A stretch of 64,000 nucleotides of DNA from Neurospora tetrasperma FGSC 2508 (GCF_000213175.1 NW_009799179.1:3023215-3087214), one strand, 5' to 3'. Numbered from the stretch's first letter, positions 34,788 to 45,606 are shown. Translations and numbers: made by a program. Notes: generated by a model not told the origin, from the letters alone.

Positions 34788-35953
34788 CTACCTCGTCCTC
34801 GCAAACTGCACCTCCCTCATACCCCTATCATTCCAAACCGGCCTATCTAAATGAGCCACGGCACTCTCCTCCGAGTCCCTATACCCCTCCTTATTTCTCG
34901 CCCCATGGTGTCGGTGACCCATCGTCTTCCCATTCCTATACCTCAATGCCTGGAACACCCACCCCACAACTGTGAGCAATGAAAACCCAACCGCGACCCA
35001 AATGAGAATCGTATACTTGGTTCCCGCTTTGGCGCTCAAGCCGATATCCTTTCCGTACTTGTTCGCCTTCGAGGCGGCAATCCGGGATCCGACTGTAGCG
35101 AGGATACCAGTGACGAGGACGAGAATGAAGGCGATGCTCGAGAGCACAGCATTGATGATGAGGGTTGGCCGTTCCTTGCTGCCGAGGAAGAAGATGGCAA
35201 GGAGGGAGGCGAGCATGGAGAGGCCGGTGAGGACAACATCAACGATGAGGATGATGGCGAAGGCTTTGATGACTCGGTTGAGCGTGTCGAGGGCGCTTTG
35301 GACTTCGTCGTTGAAGCCAATGTCTTCTAGCGTGAGCTTAAAGGGGCCGACGCGGAGTTCCTTGTCGAGGATGTCGGATACGTTGAAGCCTGTGTATCTG
35401 TTAGTAGATGCGTGGACAGACTCTTGGCCTCTGCGAGACTAGGTGCTTACCGCCAGGGAAGGTCTTGATGCAATTAGCGACAGTCCTGCCTGCGCCCTTA
35501 GCTGTTGGGCTAGGGCTGTACTCGCCCTCGCAGATAGTTCTCGCATGAAGAGAGTAGAACTCGTGAATACCCAGCTTCTCTGCTAGCTGGTCCGCTATAT
35601 CGTTCTCAATGTCGCCTAGGGCGTTCAACAGGTCGTCTTTTGCGTCTCCGAACGCACCAGTAGCGTCTTCGCAGGCCTTGCTGAGAAAACCCAGCTTTTC
35701 ACATACTCCATCAGCCGCTGAGCCAGGCTGGTCACCGCTAAGTTGCTTGTAGACAAGGTTCTGCCCAAGGGTTGACGTGTTGAACTATAAAGTGTTAGAT
35801 CGCTGAAGAGACACATGCATAGGGTTACCTTACTGTGACGACGTCGTAGCTTTCCATGAAGCCTTTGCTAGAACCGGCGACGAGAGCCAGTAAGACTAGC
35901 ACGAAGGCTGCTATGGAAGCTATGATGGGCACAAGTGTAGAAGGGTGTCGCAT
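34788..35953 (-). CDS. SUR7/PalI-family four-helix membrane protein
   Basis: Exons on the minus strand are 35834-35953, 35451-35784 and 34788-35389 (introns 49 and 61 bp), giving 351 aa. The first helix lies at about 8-27 (VPIIASIAAFVLVLLALVAG). A long outer loop follows with paired cysteines and the sequence EFYSLHARTICEGEYSPSP. Three helices near the C-terminus (KAFAIILIVDVVLTGLSMLA, LIINAVLSSIAFILVLVTGI, TILIWVAVGFSLLTVVGWVF) complete the SUR7/PalI (Rim9) layout. Such proteins sit in plasma-membrane domains (eisosomes) or take part in pH sensing; which applies here is not clear. The second acceptor was chosen over an AG eight bases upstream because only it keeps the frame. Confidence 0.85.
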
Positions 35954-36599
35954 GATGGCGCGTTTGGTGTGGCTTTTCTGCTGGTGGAAAGACGGGTGGA
36001 CAAAGGAAACGTCGTTGATGGCAGATATAAGAGATCAGTAGTGATTCTGTTAAGTATCTCCATTCAATGGATGGATTACGTCGCGGAGGTTAACTGAGCT
36101 CTTAAACAAAGATGGCTAAAAATTGAAGCAAACGCATCTTGGGATACTGTCGATATTATATTCGATGCTAGTGATGTCGTGAGCAAGACCAGCAGCATCG
36201 TCATTCTTGTGAGCGATCATCTTTTTTGACGCCTAACCATTACACGACGCCAACAATGCCACGATATGTCCCGTGTTGTGTGTAATACAGACCACTTCAG
36301 ACAAGCAAAAGCAACCTTTCAGGTTGGTCGTTTCAAGATCAACCGCTGAGACCAAGGTTGGACCCTTCGAATGGACCCTTGGTAAAGCGCCAGGTGTGCG
36401 TCATAGTCTGAATTGCCGGCGGTACAGGGGTCTGTAGTGGTTGAGAAGCAATCGTGAGTGTGGCTGACGTTTGCCACCAATGACACCCAAGCAAACGAGC
36501 TTCAGGGGATGGTCAGGCATTTGGACCCTGACACGATTCAACACCACCTAGAGATACGTCTTGTCGAAACGAGAATAGAAACATCCTGCGTCCAAGCGT
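35954..36599. other. intergenic region, no gene recognised
   Basis: The 646 bases hold the promoter of the SUR7-like gene and the 3' region of the kinase-like gene, which is transcribed from the right towards it. Nothing further was recognised. Confidence 0.45.
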
Positions 36600-37807
36600 T
36601 CACAAACGTGGAGGTAAAGCAACGTCTGAGTCCGACCTGCCAGCACCTGCCATGTTGATTAAGGACTTGAGCTCCTCGATCAGGACCTGTCTGAACTTCC
36701 GGTCCTTGTACATCGTTGACAGCAGGGCATGATACTTCATGGCGTACACGGCGTTTCTACCATCAAAGTCCGCCTGAGGCTCGGAGATGGGGACTCTTTT
36801 ATGGTATTCTTGAACACACGGCTGACCTAGCTTATACCTCAGATTCCGGCAGATGCCCAGATCAGCTGTGTATATATAGTCAGTTTAAGATCAATCATCC
36901 GTTTGTGAGTAAAATATACCTTCATTGTGGCCCCAGTAGGCGCATGCATCAAACATGCACAGCTCCACGTCGTAAGAGTTGGCTTTCGGTTTGATGTTGC
37001 CTGGCCAGAGGTCAGAGTGGATAAGGCAAGGGGTTATGGACCTGCCCTCCGTTTCGAGAGGTCGCAAATATCGAGGAATGACCTCGGACATGTATGTTGT
37101 CTTGAGTGCCTCCAACTCATCGTCGGGTCCATTGACTCGCGCTTCTTGATCAAACAGGCTCTTCATCTGTTGGGTCCAAAACGCTTCCCACGAGGCATTC
37201 CAGGCATTGTTAACGGGAACGTTGGCCAGATGAGTGGCAACCGGAAAGCCGAATTGTCCGGTGGGTGACTTTCCCATACTGATCAGGTGAAGGGAAGAGA
37301 CAGCTTTCGCCCACTCTCGGGGACTAGGAAGATCATCGTTCATGTCAGTGAACTCGCACAAATAGAAGCTGGTGTCAGGATCATTCTCGTATGTTCCCCA
37401 TCCGACTGGCTGGGGAGTGTAGTGGGGAACAAATTTGTATAAGGCGCTGTCCGCTTCCCATGCGCCTTTCATCATATTCATCCCAACAGAATTACGGGCG
37501 CCCTGTGAACAGTCAACGAATGCGACCTGTAGTATCGAAAGATAATCCACTGACCTTCTTGAAAAACTGGGCGGTAGTACCATCGGCCAGCTCAACCACG
37601 ATCTTGACTGTCCTGGCCCAAAAGCTTTTCCCAGATGGCGTTACCGAAAGTATCTTGGAGTTCGGCGGTAGGTCTGAAAACAATTATTCTGTTAAGTTTG
37701 ACGATGGCAATAGTATGGGAGGGGGTGAACGCACTGGCAACGACGACCGGATCAAGCTGCACATTGTCCCCAATTGGATTGGCCTGCAAGGGTTCCCTTT
37801 CCTCCAT
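36600..37807 (-). CDS. fructosamine-kinase-like (APH-fold) protein
   Basis: Exons on the minus strand are 37735-37807, 37555-37673, 36920-37502 and 36600-36865, giving 346 aa; all junctions are GT..AG and keep frame. The start at 37807 has a good context (CAACCATGG); a Met 20 codons upstream is possible. The order of motifs is that of the fructosamine/ketosamine-3-kinase family: GKSFWARTVKIVVEL, WGTYENDPDTSFYLCEFTDM, LIHSDLWPGN as catalytic loop, and MFDACAYWGHNEADLG as metal-binding motif, then SEPQADFDGRNAVYAMKY. The usual HGD of the catalytic loop is HSD here. The family phosphorylates glycated amines for repair; the substrate of this member is unproven. Confidence 0.85.
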
Positions 37808-38388
37808 GGTTGAAGGATTACCAAAACAATGGGGTAGATTTGGTAGCTGAAATGACGATGTCTCCAAACAATATCAAGTGCAAAGGACCAAGGCGTGCTT
37901 ACCTAGTCTTCACGTATAAGCAACGAACAACGTCCCTCATGCGAGCTGGGAGGAGCCATCGTCTCTTCTTATGCCACCAGCTAGAGGATATATCCCCTAT
38001 CGAGGAGACATCTAAAGACCGGGACTGTTGGCAGTTTGGATTCAATCCATGCCGGGTTGTTGGTTCGTAGGACCTGGTACCACAGTGCCTGCTTCGCTTT
38101 GTTCTTTCCTTTCTTGAAGATGAACCCTGCAGGTCTCTTCCGCGGTGACCGGGCAGGCAATCACCCAACTTCCCGTTGTGGCGGGAGTCGCCCTTGCCTG
38201 TTCTAAACTGCACAACGAAATGGTTTGCTAGGTAGGTAGGTACCTACCCCTCTTGAAGTTACGAACCATGACCGCAAGGAAGTCCTCACCTTGATCGGTT
38301 CTTCTTCTCATCTGCCTCCTCGATACGGTAATCCTTACACACCCCGGCGACAACTGGAACTACCGGAGACAAAGTCAACTGGACAACA
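37808..38388. promoter_or_regulatory. divergent promoter with an AGGTAGGTAGGTACCTACC palindrome
   Basis: The gap between the divergent kinase-like and MFS genes carries a perfect 14-bp palindrome (GGTAGGTACCTACC) at 38235-38248, extended on its left by further AGGT units. The same motif recurs in other parts of the window. A role for it is not known. Confidence 0.4.
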
Positions 38389-40286
38389 ATGTCACCAGCC
38401 TCAACAGTCGAAACCAAAACACTCTCAGTCGCAGTCAACGAACTCCCCGAAATAACCAGCGTTGTGGTTCCCAACCTGATCGATAAAGATGTGGGAGAAA
38501 GTGCAACAGCGTGCCCTCCAGCAACACCTTCCTCAACAGAACCACCACCACCACCGTTTTCCGTCTTCACTGCAGCCGAGAAGCAATGGATCAGCTACAC
38601 TGCCTCCTTCGGGGCCATGTTCTCCACACTGAGCAGCTACATATACTTCCCGGCGCTGGTTCCAATGGCGAATGATCTTGGAGTGTCCGTCTCACTTGTC
38701 AACCTCACGGTCACTTCTTATCTGATCGTTGCCGGTATCGCGCCGGCATTTATGGGGGATATAGCTGATCAAGGAGGACGAAGACCGGCATACATCCTCA
38801 TGTTCATTCTGGTTGCGGCGTCCAATGTTGGGCTCGCATTGCAGGACTCCTATGCTGCATTGTTCGTGTTGAGGATGCTTCAGAGTGCTGGGGCTTCTGG
38901 TGAGTGAACAATTGGTAGATAGGGATAGCAACGATACTAACACAACTAGGATCGTACGGCGCTGCGTATGGAATCATTGCTGATATAACGACTGTTGCGG
39001 AGCGCGGCTCCTACGTGGGCTCGCTGATACTGTTGTTCGTTACCATAATCCCATTGTTAACATGTCCGTTCCAGGGCTGATGAATATATTCTTGTAGTAC
39101 CAACGCTGCTCCTAGTTTTGGCCCTGTCGTCGCCGGTGTACTTGCCCAGAAGCTCGGCTGGCGATGGATCTTTTGGTTTCTGGCCATCATGACGGGAACC
39201 TACATGGTCATTGTTATCTTTCTGATGCCGGAGACCCAGAGAAAGATTGTCGGAAACGGTAGCATTCCGCCAAGAGGCATTCACAAGAGTCTCTTTGAGA
39301 CACTGTCCCGAAAGCGAAGAATAAGGCGTGCAAATAACGACGGGCATGTGGAAGCCCAAGTCGCGCAGTTGACGGATATCAAGAAGGCAAGGAAATGCCA
39401 TATTCCGAACCCTTTCACGTGTATCCCAATGCTGTTTCTCAAGGGTAACCTGATCGTGATTCTGATCGGCTCGATCACATACGCAGTCAAGATGACGTTG
39501 CAAACGTCATTGGCCGCTCAGTGCATCAATATGTACGACTTGGATTACCTCCAGGCTGGGCTGATCTATCTTCCATCGGGCGTTGGAGGCGCACTCGCAT
39601 CTTATGCCACTGGTAGGTGTGAAATTCGTCCTTCTGAGCGTTGAGGTCAATTTCTGACATATGCTGCCAGGCAGATTTCTTGACAGAAATATCAAAAAGT
39701 ACTCTGCCGAGGCCGGTAGGAAGGGACAATACCACCGAGGTGAGGACATATCGGACTTTCCCATAGAGAAGGCACGATTTGTGGGAATTCACACCCTCAT
39801 TCTCGTCTCGTCGGTGGGATCTGCTGCTTATGGTGTTGGCCTGAATGAGCGAGCGGTGAGTTAGCCAAGTAATGACACGGACGGGTCCGAAAGTGAGCAC
39901 AAGCTGATGGATCTTTTCACGATATCAGCACCTCGTAGTGCCACTTATTCTTCAGTTCCTGACGGGCGCCGCAACATCGAGCATATTCACGGTAAGTCAT
40001 TCTCGAGCAATGTTTGCCCAGGATCTGTCCGCTGACTTCCAATGGACAGCTCTGCGGAACACTCCTAACAGACCTCAACCCCCATGCTTCCGCCACCGTC
40101 CAAGCATCGTATAACTTGGTTCGATGCCTGGGAGCCGGTGCTGCGATTGCCGCACAACAACCCCTGGCAGATGCTGCTGGCTCCGGATGGTGTTTTGGTG
40201 TTTTTGCCATCATCATGCTGATGGTCTCACCGCTTGCTATGCTCATTGAGAAGCGAGGTCTGGAATGGAGAAGAGCGAAAGTCTGA
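38389..40286 (+). CDS. MFS transporter, DHA1 drug:H+ antiporter type
   Basis: Exons are 38389-38899, 38950-39034, 39098-39612, 39671-39855, 39929-39991 and 40050-40286, giving 531 aa. The motif GDIADQGGRRPAY between helices 2 and 3 is the MFS signature, and a GAAYGIIADITTVAERGSYVG stretch follows, as in DHA1 (Qdr/Dtr/Flr) proteins; APSFGPVVAGVL fits helix 5. Six helices on each side of a cytoplasmic loop rich in Arg/Lys (about 240-300) are expected. Five short introns are supported by frame and motif continuity. The donor of intron 2 (GTTCGT at 39035) is the least certain; a GTTGTT three bases earlier also keeps the frame. The gene starts 581 bp from the divergent kinase-like gene. Confidence 0.85.
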
Positions 40287-40686
40287 TGTTTCTGTTTCTC
40301 ACAGCACTGCGGGCATATCTGAGCCTTATCGTGTGGTCCCCTATTTATGCAGCGCGTCTAGCGCCCGTAATTGTGTTGGAAAAGCGGGGGAAGTCAGCGG
40401 GGCTCGAGCAGCGGTTAACGCACGCCAAGAAGCGGGTCGCTTACAGGGCCCCCACAGCACCCCACAGGTCGACTCACGCTAACATGTGCGCTAATTATCA
40501 GATGATCAGATAAGATCCCATCTTTGCCCTCGCCTTCCTTCTGTCCCTCGTTCGGCGTCCTGTCACTCCACTTAGGTTCCCGTCCCGCTTTCATACTCTT
40601 TCATCGGAGCTCCGAGTCTTCTGCATCGGTGACACTGCGGCCGGGTTGCCTTGCATCATTTTCCAAACCACCAACCCTCTTGGCTC
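40287..40686. other. intergenic region, no gene recognised
   Basis: The 400 bases hold the 3' region of the transporter and the promoter of the reductase gene, both read on the plus strand. Nothing else was recognised. Confidence 0.45.
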
Positions 40687-42828
40687 ATGGATTACGGGCA
40701 AAAGGGCGCATGGGCGCGGGACGCTCTGCGCAACGCCGCATTCGCCGTATCCGCCGTATCCTCTACTTCATCGTCCATGTTGGCGGTCCGAGATGTCCAG
40801 AACAATGGTGAAGAGGGCGGCGACCCCCTTGACTTGATCCCTCCAGAAAAGCTTGAATACCTCTTGAAGCTCGTTCGGGCTCTTTTCGACGCACGCTTCA
40901 TCGCCAGCTGTTATAACATCGCTGTGCTCTTCACCATCTCCGTCTTCGCAGTTTTGCACTGGCGTAAATCCAGAATTGACCGACGAAAGTGGCTGGCTAG
41001 GATAAGGGGTAGAAGGTCAGCCTCAGTCCAAAAGACGACAATGACATCGACAACAACGGTCCAACCGCCTTCTTCGCCAGCATCATCCAGCCGGTCTAGC
41101 CCCGGCACATCCACGCCCACTGGCAACTGGAAAGACAACCTCGTTGATCTCGAACGATCGCCCCTTTTACGAGGGCGCACATCCAGCCTCACCATCAACT
41201 CAACCCGTCTCGACCGCAAGTCAACCATCGGCAACACTGTCTCCTCCTGGCTCGCCCGTCAACCGCCACCCATCCCCACTATCAATCGCACCCTCCCCAG
41301 CAACGGCACCTCGCTCTTCATTGCGCTCTGGATCTTGTTGAACATCTTCTTTCAGATGCTCCTGATCCCGCTCCGCTGGGACTACTTCTTCGTCTTTGGC
41401 GACAAAATGGGCTTCATGTTCATCGTCAACCTCCCCCTCCTCTACCTCCTGAGCGCCAAGAACCAGCCTTTGCGCTTACTGACCGGCTACTCGTACGAAG
41501 CGCTCAACATCTTCCACCGCCGCGTCGGCGAGATGATGTGCTTCATGGCGCTGGTGCATTTCGTCAGCATGGTCATCTGGCAGTTCGTCCTGGCTGAAGA
41601 CTGGATGTTGGCTTCCAAGACTGCATGGGCGTACTTTACGCACCCGCTTATCCTGTGCGGTCTGGGCACTTTCACGTCGTATGAGCTGCTCTACTTCACC
41701 TCCCTGGGAAGTTTCCGACAGCGATGGTACGAGCTCTTTCTGGCCTCACACGTCGTGCTCCAGATCGCCGCGCTCGTGTTTCTTTGGTTCCACTTCTACA
41801 CCAGCCGTCCCTATGTCAGCTTGTCACTCGCCATCTTTGTCCTCGACCGGCTCGTCTGGCGACTGCGCTTTAAGCGAGCCACCGTCACGGCCTACATCCA
41901 AGTGCTGGAAGACGGCCAGACCTTTCTGGTCTCAGCCGATTGGGACATCCTCCCCCGTCCTCGACCCAGTCAAGACCAACCCTGGTGGAAATCGCCCTGG
42001 TCCTTATTTTCCTTCTTCCACCCAAACAAATCCATCCTCAACGGCTGGCACCCCACAGACCACGTCTTTCTCACCGTCCCCTCCCTAGGCGGTTCCCACG
42101 CTTTACAAGCCCATCCATTCACCATCGCCTCTGCCGCCCCCGTTATTAACCCTCACTCCACATCATCAGCGGCAGGCGAACAACAGCAACAGCAACCCAC
42201 CCACGCATGGTTTAATCTCCTCATCCGCTCCTACTCCGGCTTCACGTCCGACCTCCTCCGCTACGCCCAAGCGGGCCATGCCCGGGTGTCCGTGCAACTA
42301 GACGGGCCGTACGGCTCTTCGCACGCGCTGGACATGCTTCGGGCATCGGGAAGTGCGATTCTGGTGGCCGGAGGGAGTGGGATTGCGGTTACGTTTCCTT
42401 TGGTATGGGCTTTGCTTCAGCAAACGAATCAAGATCTGTTGTTGTCAGACGCAGAGGAAGCAGAAGAAGAAGAAGACAAGGTAGCAAGAAGGGTATCGCC
42501 GTCTACCAGGCGGCAGAAGCAGAGAGTGCATATGCTCTGGGTGACGCACTCAAGGTCACACAGGAATTGGATACCGCAGGAGCAATTTGATGAGTTAGTT
42601 GCGCTGGGACTAGACTTGGTCATTCCGGAGCCGACGGAGGATGCGGGGCGGCCAGATGTGGCGGGGATTGTGAAGGGATGGATCTTGGATGCGGCGAGCG
42701 ATGGGCTGGAGTCCGGGGTGGTGGTGTCGGGGCCGGATGGACTGAATAGGACAGTGAGGAATACTTGTGCTGATATGATTGGGGAAGAATTGGATGTGAG
42801 GATAGCGGTTGAGAAGTTTGGGTGGTAA
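40687..42828 (+). CDS. ferric-reductase-like transmembrane flavocytochrome
   Basis: A single exon encodes 713 aa. The start is set at MDYGQKGAWARDALRNAAFA; an upstream Met adds 12 residues. A first helix near 78-100 is followed by a Ser/Thr/Pro-rich loop of about 120 residues, then the core helices. Two histidine pairs with 14-residue spacing, H277/H291 and H355/H369, are the expected bis-heme ligands. The FAD site HPFTIASAAP begins near 477 and the NADPH motif ILVAGGSGIAVTFPLVWAL near 557. The order matches fungal FRE and NOX-related proteins, which move electrons from NADPH across the plasma membrane to ferric or cupric ions. A DAEEAEEEED stretch with flanking basic residues forms an extra loop after the NADPH motif. 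Confidence 0.9.
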   Translation: MDYGQKGAWARDALRNAAFAVSAVSSTSSSMLAVRDVQNNGEEGGDPLDLIPPEKLEYLLKLVRALFDARFIASCYNIAVLFTISVFAVLHWRKSRIDRRKWLARIRGRRSASVQKTTMTSTTTVQPPSSPASSSRSSPGTSTPTGNWKDNLVDLERSPLLRGRTSSLTINSTRLDRKSTIGNTVSSWLARQPPPIPTINRTLPSNGTSLFIALWILLNIFFQMLLIPLRWDYFFVFGDKMGFMFIVNLPLLYLLSAKNQPLRLLTGYSYEALNIFHRRVGEMMCFMALVHFVSMVIWQFVLAEDWMLASKTAWAYFTHPLILCGLGTFTSYELLYFTSLGSFRQRWYELFLASHVVLQIAALVFLWFHFYTSRPYVSLSLAIFVLDRLVWRLRFKRATVTAYIQVLEDGQTFLVSADWDILPRPRPSQDQPWWKSPWSLFSFFHPNKSILNGWHPTDHVFLTVPSLGGSHALQAHPFTIASAAPVINPHSTSSAAGEQQQQQPTHAWFNLLIRSYSGFTSDLLRYAQAGHARVSVQLDGPYGSSHALDMLRASGSAILVAGGSGIAVTFPLVWALLQQTNQDLLLSDAEEAEEEEDKVARRVSPSTRRQKQRVHMLWVTHSRSHRNWIPQEQFDELVALGLDLVIPEPTEDAGRPDVAGIVKGWILDAASDGLESGVVVSGPDGLNRTVRNTCADMIGEELDVRIAVEKFGW

Positions 42829-43238
42829 AAAGAAGAAATAAGCCGTTATGGATATGATACAAAGCGTCACAGCACAAGGCTTTGGGGTTATGTTTCGTGT
42901 GATTCAGTTGGGGAATAGAATGAGAACAACGTTTTCGTACACTCCCAAAATCCCATTGTTGAGTTATGTGTAAACAGAAAGAAAAAAATTGAACAATTGT
43001 GATGCAAAACCAATGACTTAAACTTCCCTTCAATGCCATATGTACCCTCTTTTCCATGAAAACCGATAATTTAACCTCCCCAAACACTGCATCATACACC
43101 CAAACAAACCACTGAACAATGCCTTTCACGTTTTCCTTTCCTTGTTTTCTGTCAGTTTTCCGATTTTTCTTTCTCACTTCTCTTCGTGGCCTTTCCACTC
43201 ACTCACAAATCCTCCTTTTACACCATCTATCTTTCTTC
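42829..43238. other. convergent intergenic region
   Basis: The 410 bases between convergent genes are the shared 3' ends. No gene was recognised. Confidence 0.45.
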
Positions 43239-43718
43239 TTACTGCTGCTCACTCCCCTTCAACTCCCCGGCATCCTTCACCCCCTTGCCCACCTCCTTCG
43301 CGCCCCTCTCCACTCCACTCCCAATATTCGACACCACATCCCCCACGGGCTTTCCGATACCGCCGGGAACCGCGCTACTGACCGTCTCCCCCAGCCCCCG
43401 AGTCGCCGCGCCCACGGTGCCGCCGACCGTGTTGGCCACGCCGCCGAGCGTGTTGCCGAGCGTCGAGGTGACGGGCTTGGCGGCGCCCGCGAGCGTGTCG
43501 GTCATGCCCGAGGCTGTGCTCGAGGCTTGCTCGGTAGCTTCGCCCATGGTTTCTTGGGCCTTCTTGCTTGTCTTTTGGGGATCCATTTCGGGGACTTGTG
43601 GTTGGTTTTGGGAAGAAGGAGGGGGAGTTATGATGGGTGTTGGTGATTGGTGGGTGAGATTCTCCTCTTGTTGACCTGGTGGTTTCTTGACGACTTTCTT
43701 GGTGTTGCCAGATGGCAT
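43239..43718 (-). CDS. small LEA-like, Gly/Thr/Val-rich protein
   Basis: A single exon encodes 159 aa. The N-terminal 55 residues are Pro/Gln-rich. The rest carries degenerate repeats of about 11 residues rich in Gly, Thr, Val and Ala (such as GAAKPVTSTLGNTLGGVANT), the composition of late-embryogenesis-abundant-like stress proteins. It lacks a signal peptide and helices for membranes. The product is likely intrinsically disordered and soluble; a role in desiccation or stress is inferred from composition. The gene ends next to that of the ferric-reductase-like protein, tail to tail. Confidence 0.7.
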   Translation of the reverse strand: MPSGNTKKVVKKPPGQQEENLTHQSPTPIITPPPSSQNQPQVPEMDPQKTSKKAQETMGEATEQASSTASGMTDTLAGAAKPVTSTLGNTLGGVANTVGGTVGAATRGLGETVSSAVPGGIGKPVGDVVSNIGSGVERGAKEVGKGVKDAGELKGSEQQ

Positions 43719-44154
43719 AGAAGTCTTTTATGTTGCTGCTTGGAGGATGTGAGGTCAGAGAAAGACAAAAGGAAAGAAAAAAAAGGAGAGGGAAAAGTAG
43801 AATAGCGGATGCTGTTTGATTTCACTACTTGTAGGTAGGTAGGGCAATGAGAAGGAGGGGAGGGGGGTTTGACAACACTTTTCATCAGCCTGACCGCACG
43901 GCGACGAGTTCTGACGTCATCAACGATCATGGAGGGCTTATTCATTCATAACCTTTTTGAAGCATGGGGCCAATGTGTGGTGTAGGCATGCCAATGACAA
44001 GTCACCCAAAATCTCTCATGAGTCTGAAGGCATTCTCGAATTCTCAGCATCAATCCACGGTGTTGTTTTGTATCTCAAAGGTTACGGTTGAGAAGTGCTG
44101 CTATATTTAGAGAAAAAGGGTCTTCAAAACCCTGTGGGGCTATCACATGCATGC
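43719..44154. other. intergenic region with AGGTAGGTAGG motif
   Basis: The promoter side of the LEA-like gene. GTAGGTAGGTAGGG at 43831-43844 is one of the recurring copies of this motif. No gene was recognised. Confidence 0.45.
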
Positions 44155-44182
44155 TACAGGAATGTCCCTAGTATCTACAAGG

Positions 44183-44235
44183 AATACGGGCAGCCATTTC
44201 TCTTGCATTTAAAGGGGATCTTGCAGAAGGGGGGG
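44183..44235. repeat. internal direct repeat of the MITE, left copy
   Basis: This block, ending CTTGCAGAAGGGGGGG, resembles 44421-44473 in the same orientation. It begins three bases after the left terminal repeat. Confidence 0.75.
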
Positions 44236-44420
44236 TGAGTGCACGGACCCTCTGGAAGCCGCTGCCCATTGTAATCGAGAACCGGCAACCAAAAAAGTGG
44301 AGTAAATTGCCTGGTCAAGGGGTTCAGAATGGTTTCTCCCAGCAAAAGAACACCCCTGTACTTGCAAATCCAGCTTGCCAGTCTTGTACTTTGCAGTTTG
44401 CAGCTTCAGTATGGGAAAAT

Positions 44421-44473
44421 AATTCGGGCAGGAAATTTCTTGCATATAACGGCGTTCTTGCAGAAGGGGGGGG
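44421..44473. repeat. internal direct repeat of the MITE, right copy
   Basis: This is the right partner of 44183-44235, ending in the same CTTGCAGAAGGGGGGG and abutting the right terminal repeat. Confidence 0.75.
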
Positions 44474-44550
44474 TTGTAGATACTAGGGACATTCCTGTAT
44501 ACTTGCCCCGCCGAGGGTTGGCCGTACGTTGAGGAGGAGGCAAAAAGATC

Positions 44551-44557
44551 AAAAAAA
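44551..44557 (-). terminator. RNA polymerase III T-run after the tRNA
   Basis: Seven Ts on the minus strand lie 9-15 bases beyond the tRNA 3' end, the usual pol III stop. A second T-run follows shortly after, between the tRNA and the MITE. Confidence 0.7.
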
Positions 44558-44565
44558 TTTGGAGA

Positions 44566-44657
44566 CTCGAATACCGGGAGTCGAACCCGGGGCTGTTGAG
44601 AGAGCAGTCACTCCTGAGAAGTGAGAGTCAACGATGTTACCGCTACACCATACCCGA
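44566..44657 (-). tRNA. tRNA-Glu (anticodon CTC) with a 21-nt intron
   Basis: On the minus strand the sequence folds as a cloverleaf. The acceptor stem TCGGGTA pairs with TATTCGA, including two G-U pairs. The D-arm is TGGTGTAGCGG-like, the anticodon stem GTTGA/TCAAC has loop CTCTCAC, and the T-arm is CCGGG-TTCGACT-CCCGG. The anticodon is CTC (Glu, reading GAG). A 21-nt insert lies one base 3' of the anticodon, at the standard intron position 37/38. The mature length is 71 nt before CCA. Confidence 0.88.
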
Positions 44658-45606
44658 TTGAACTGATATGGTCCGATTTCTTGTTGGAGAATTGGCTTGG
44701 AAGGTGTTATTATATTGGGCTTCAAAAACTGCCACACCTTTTGCACATGTTGGGCCTCAATCTCCCAAAATCATCAACGCACATCCATTTTACCATTATC
44801 GGCACAGTATCAGAAGACGTAAGGTACGTGTTGAGTGATATGCGGTTTGTCGTTTTCTTGTAACAGTCGCCTTGCGTGCACAAGATCGTAGTGGCTTGGA
44901 TGTGGTTCCAAAAAACAACCCACGGTCAAACAGCCTGATCGCGACATCATATCCTTTCCAGATGATCTATACCCCCTCGAACACTTAGCAGTTACCACCA
45001 GTGTATTTTTTGTCATTGCCATGGGTCACTCTGTGTGACAGGACAGGTAGCTATTGACACTCATCTATGGATCAAACAGGGAGACGCGAGCCTAGTGTTT
45101 CCCCTGTTGCTATCAGCTTTCCTGCCCCTTACTAGTGGTAGAACCTTCTTTCAGCCGGGTAGGATTGATCTATCTAATATCCATTGTTTCCAGCTAATAG
45201 CGACAAGCATCATAAGTCCAGGCATAAACATTGCCACTGCTCCCGTTCGAGCCCGATCGCATTCTACCTCACATCTTCCCATGTCTGGTTCACCATCTGG
45301 AAAACCTATAAGAATATTAGCCTGTGGCTATCTAAGTCCAACGGAAAAAGGTTCAGGACCTGAAAACAAAAATCCCATTTATCGCCAGAACACACAGTAC
45401 TTCCACCAACCAATATCTATCATTGATACAGAAAACGCCATCCATCTTATGTGTTGTATCACGTAAACCGTCGTCGCGGGATTGTTGCCCTCCGCGGCGC
45501 AGCGATATAGTAGCAAGGTTAAATCGGGAGGAGAAAAATAAAAGCAAAGGAAAAAAAGGTAATAGCAGGGAAGCCGTGTCACGGAGACAGAATCAGCGGC
45601 GATCAA
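44658..45606. other. intergenic region, no gene recognised
   Basis: About 950 bp upstream of the tRNA. Open frames such as 45035-45466 have no family likeness, and overlapping frames on the other strand are similar in length. Confidence 0.45.

Larger units (their letters stand above)
44157..44497. mobile_element. MITE-like element with 24-bp perfect terminal inverted repeats and TA duplication
   Basis: The first 24 bases (44157-44180, beginning CAGGAATGTCCC) are the exact reverse complement of the last 24 (44474-44497), and both ends are flanked by TA (44155-44156 and 44498-44499). This is the layout of a Tc1/mariner-type MITE of 341 bp. Inside lies an imperfect direct repeat of about 53 bp (44183-44235 and 44421-44473), each copy next to a terminal repeat. 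No transposase frame is present. The ends are perfect, so the insertion is probably young. It does not show the TA-rich RIP composition of the left island. Confidence 0.85.

Noticed and set aside
45035-45466. 143-codon frame upstream of the tRNA
   Set aside because: No family likeness or coding signature; an AT-neutral open stretch of this length is expected now and then.
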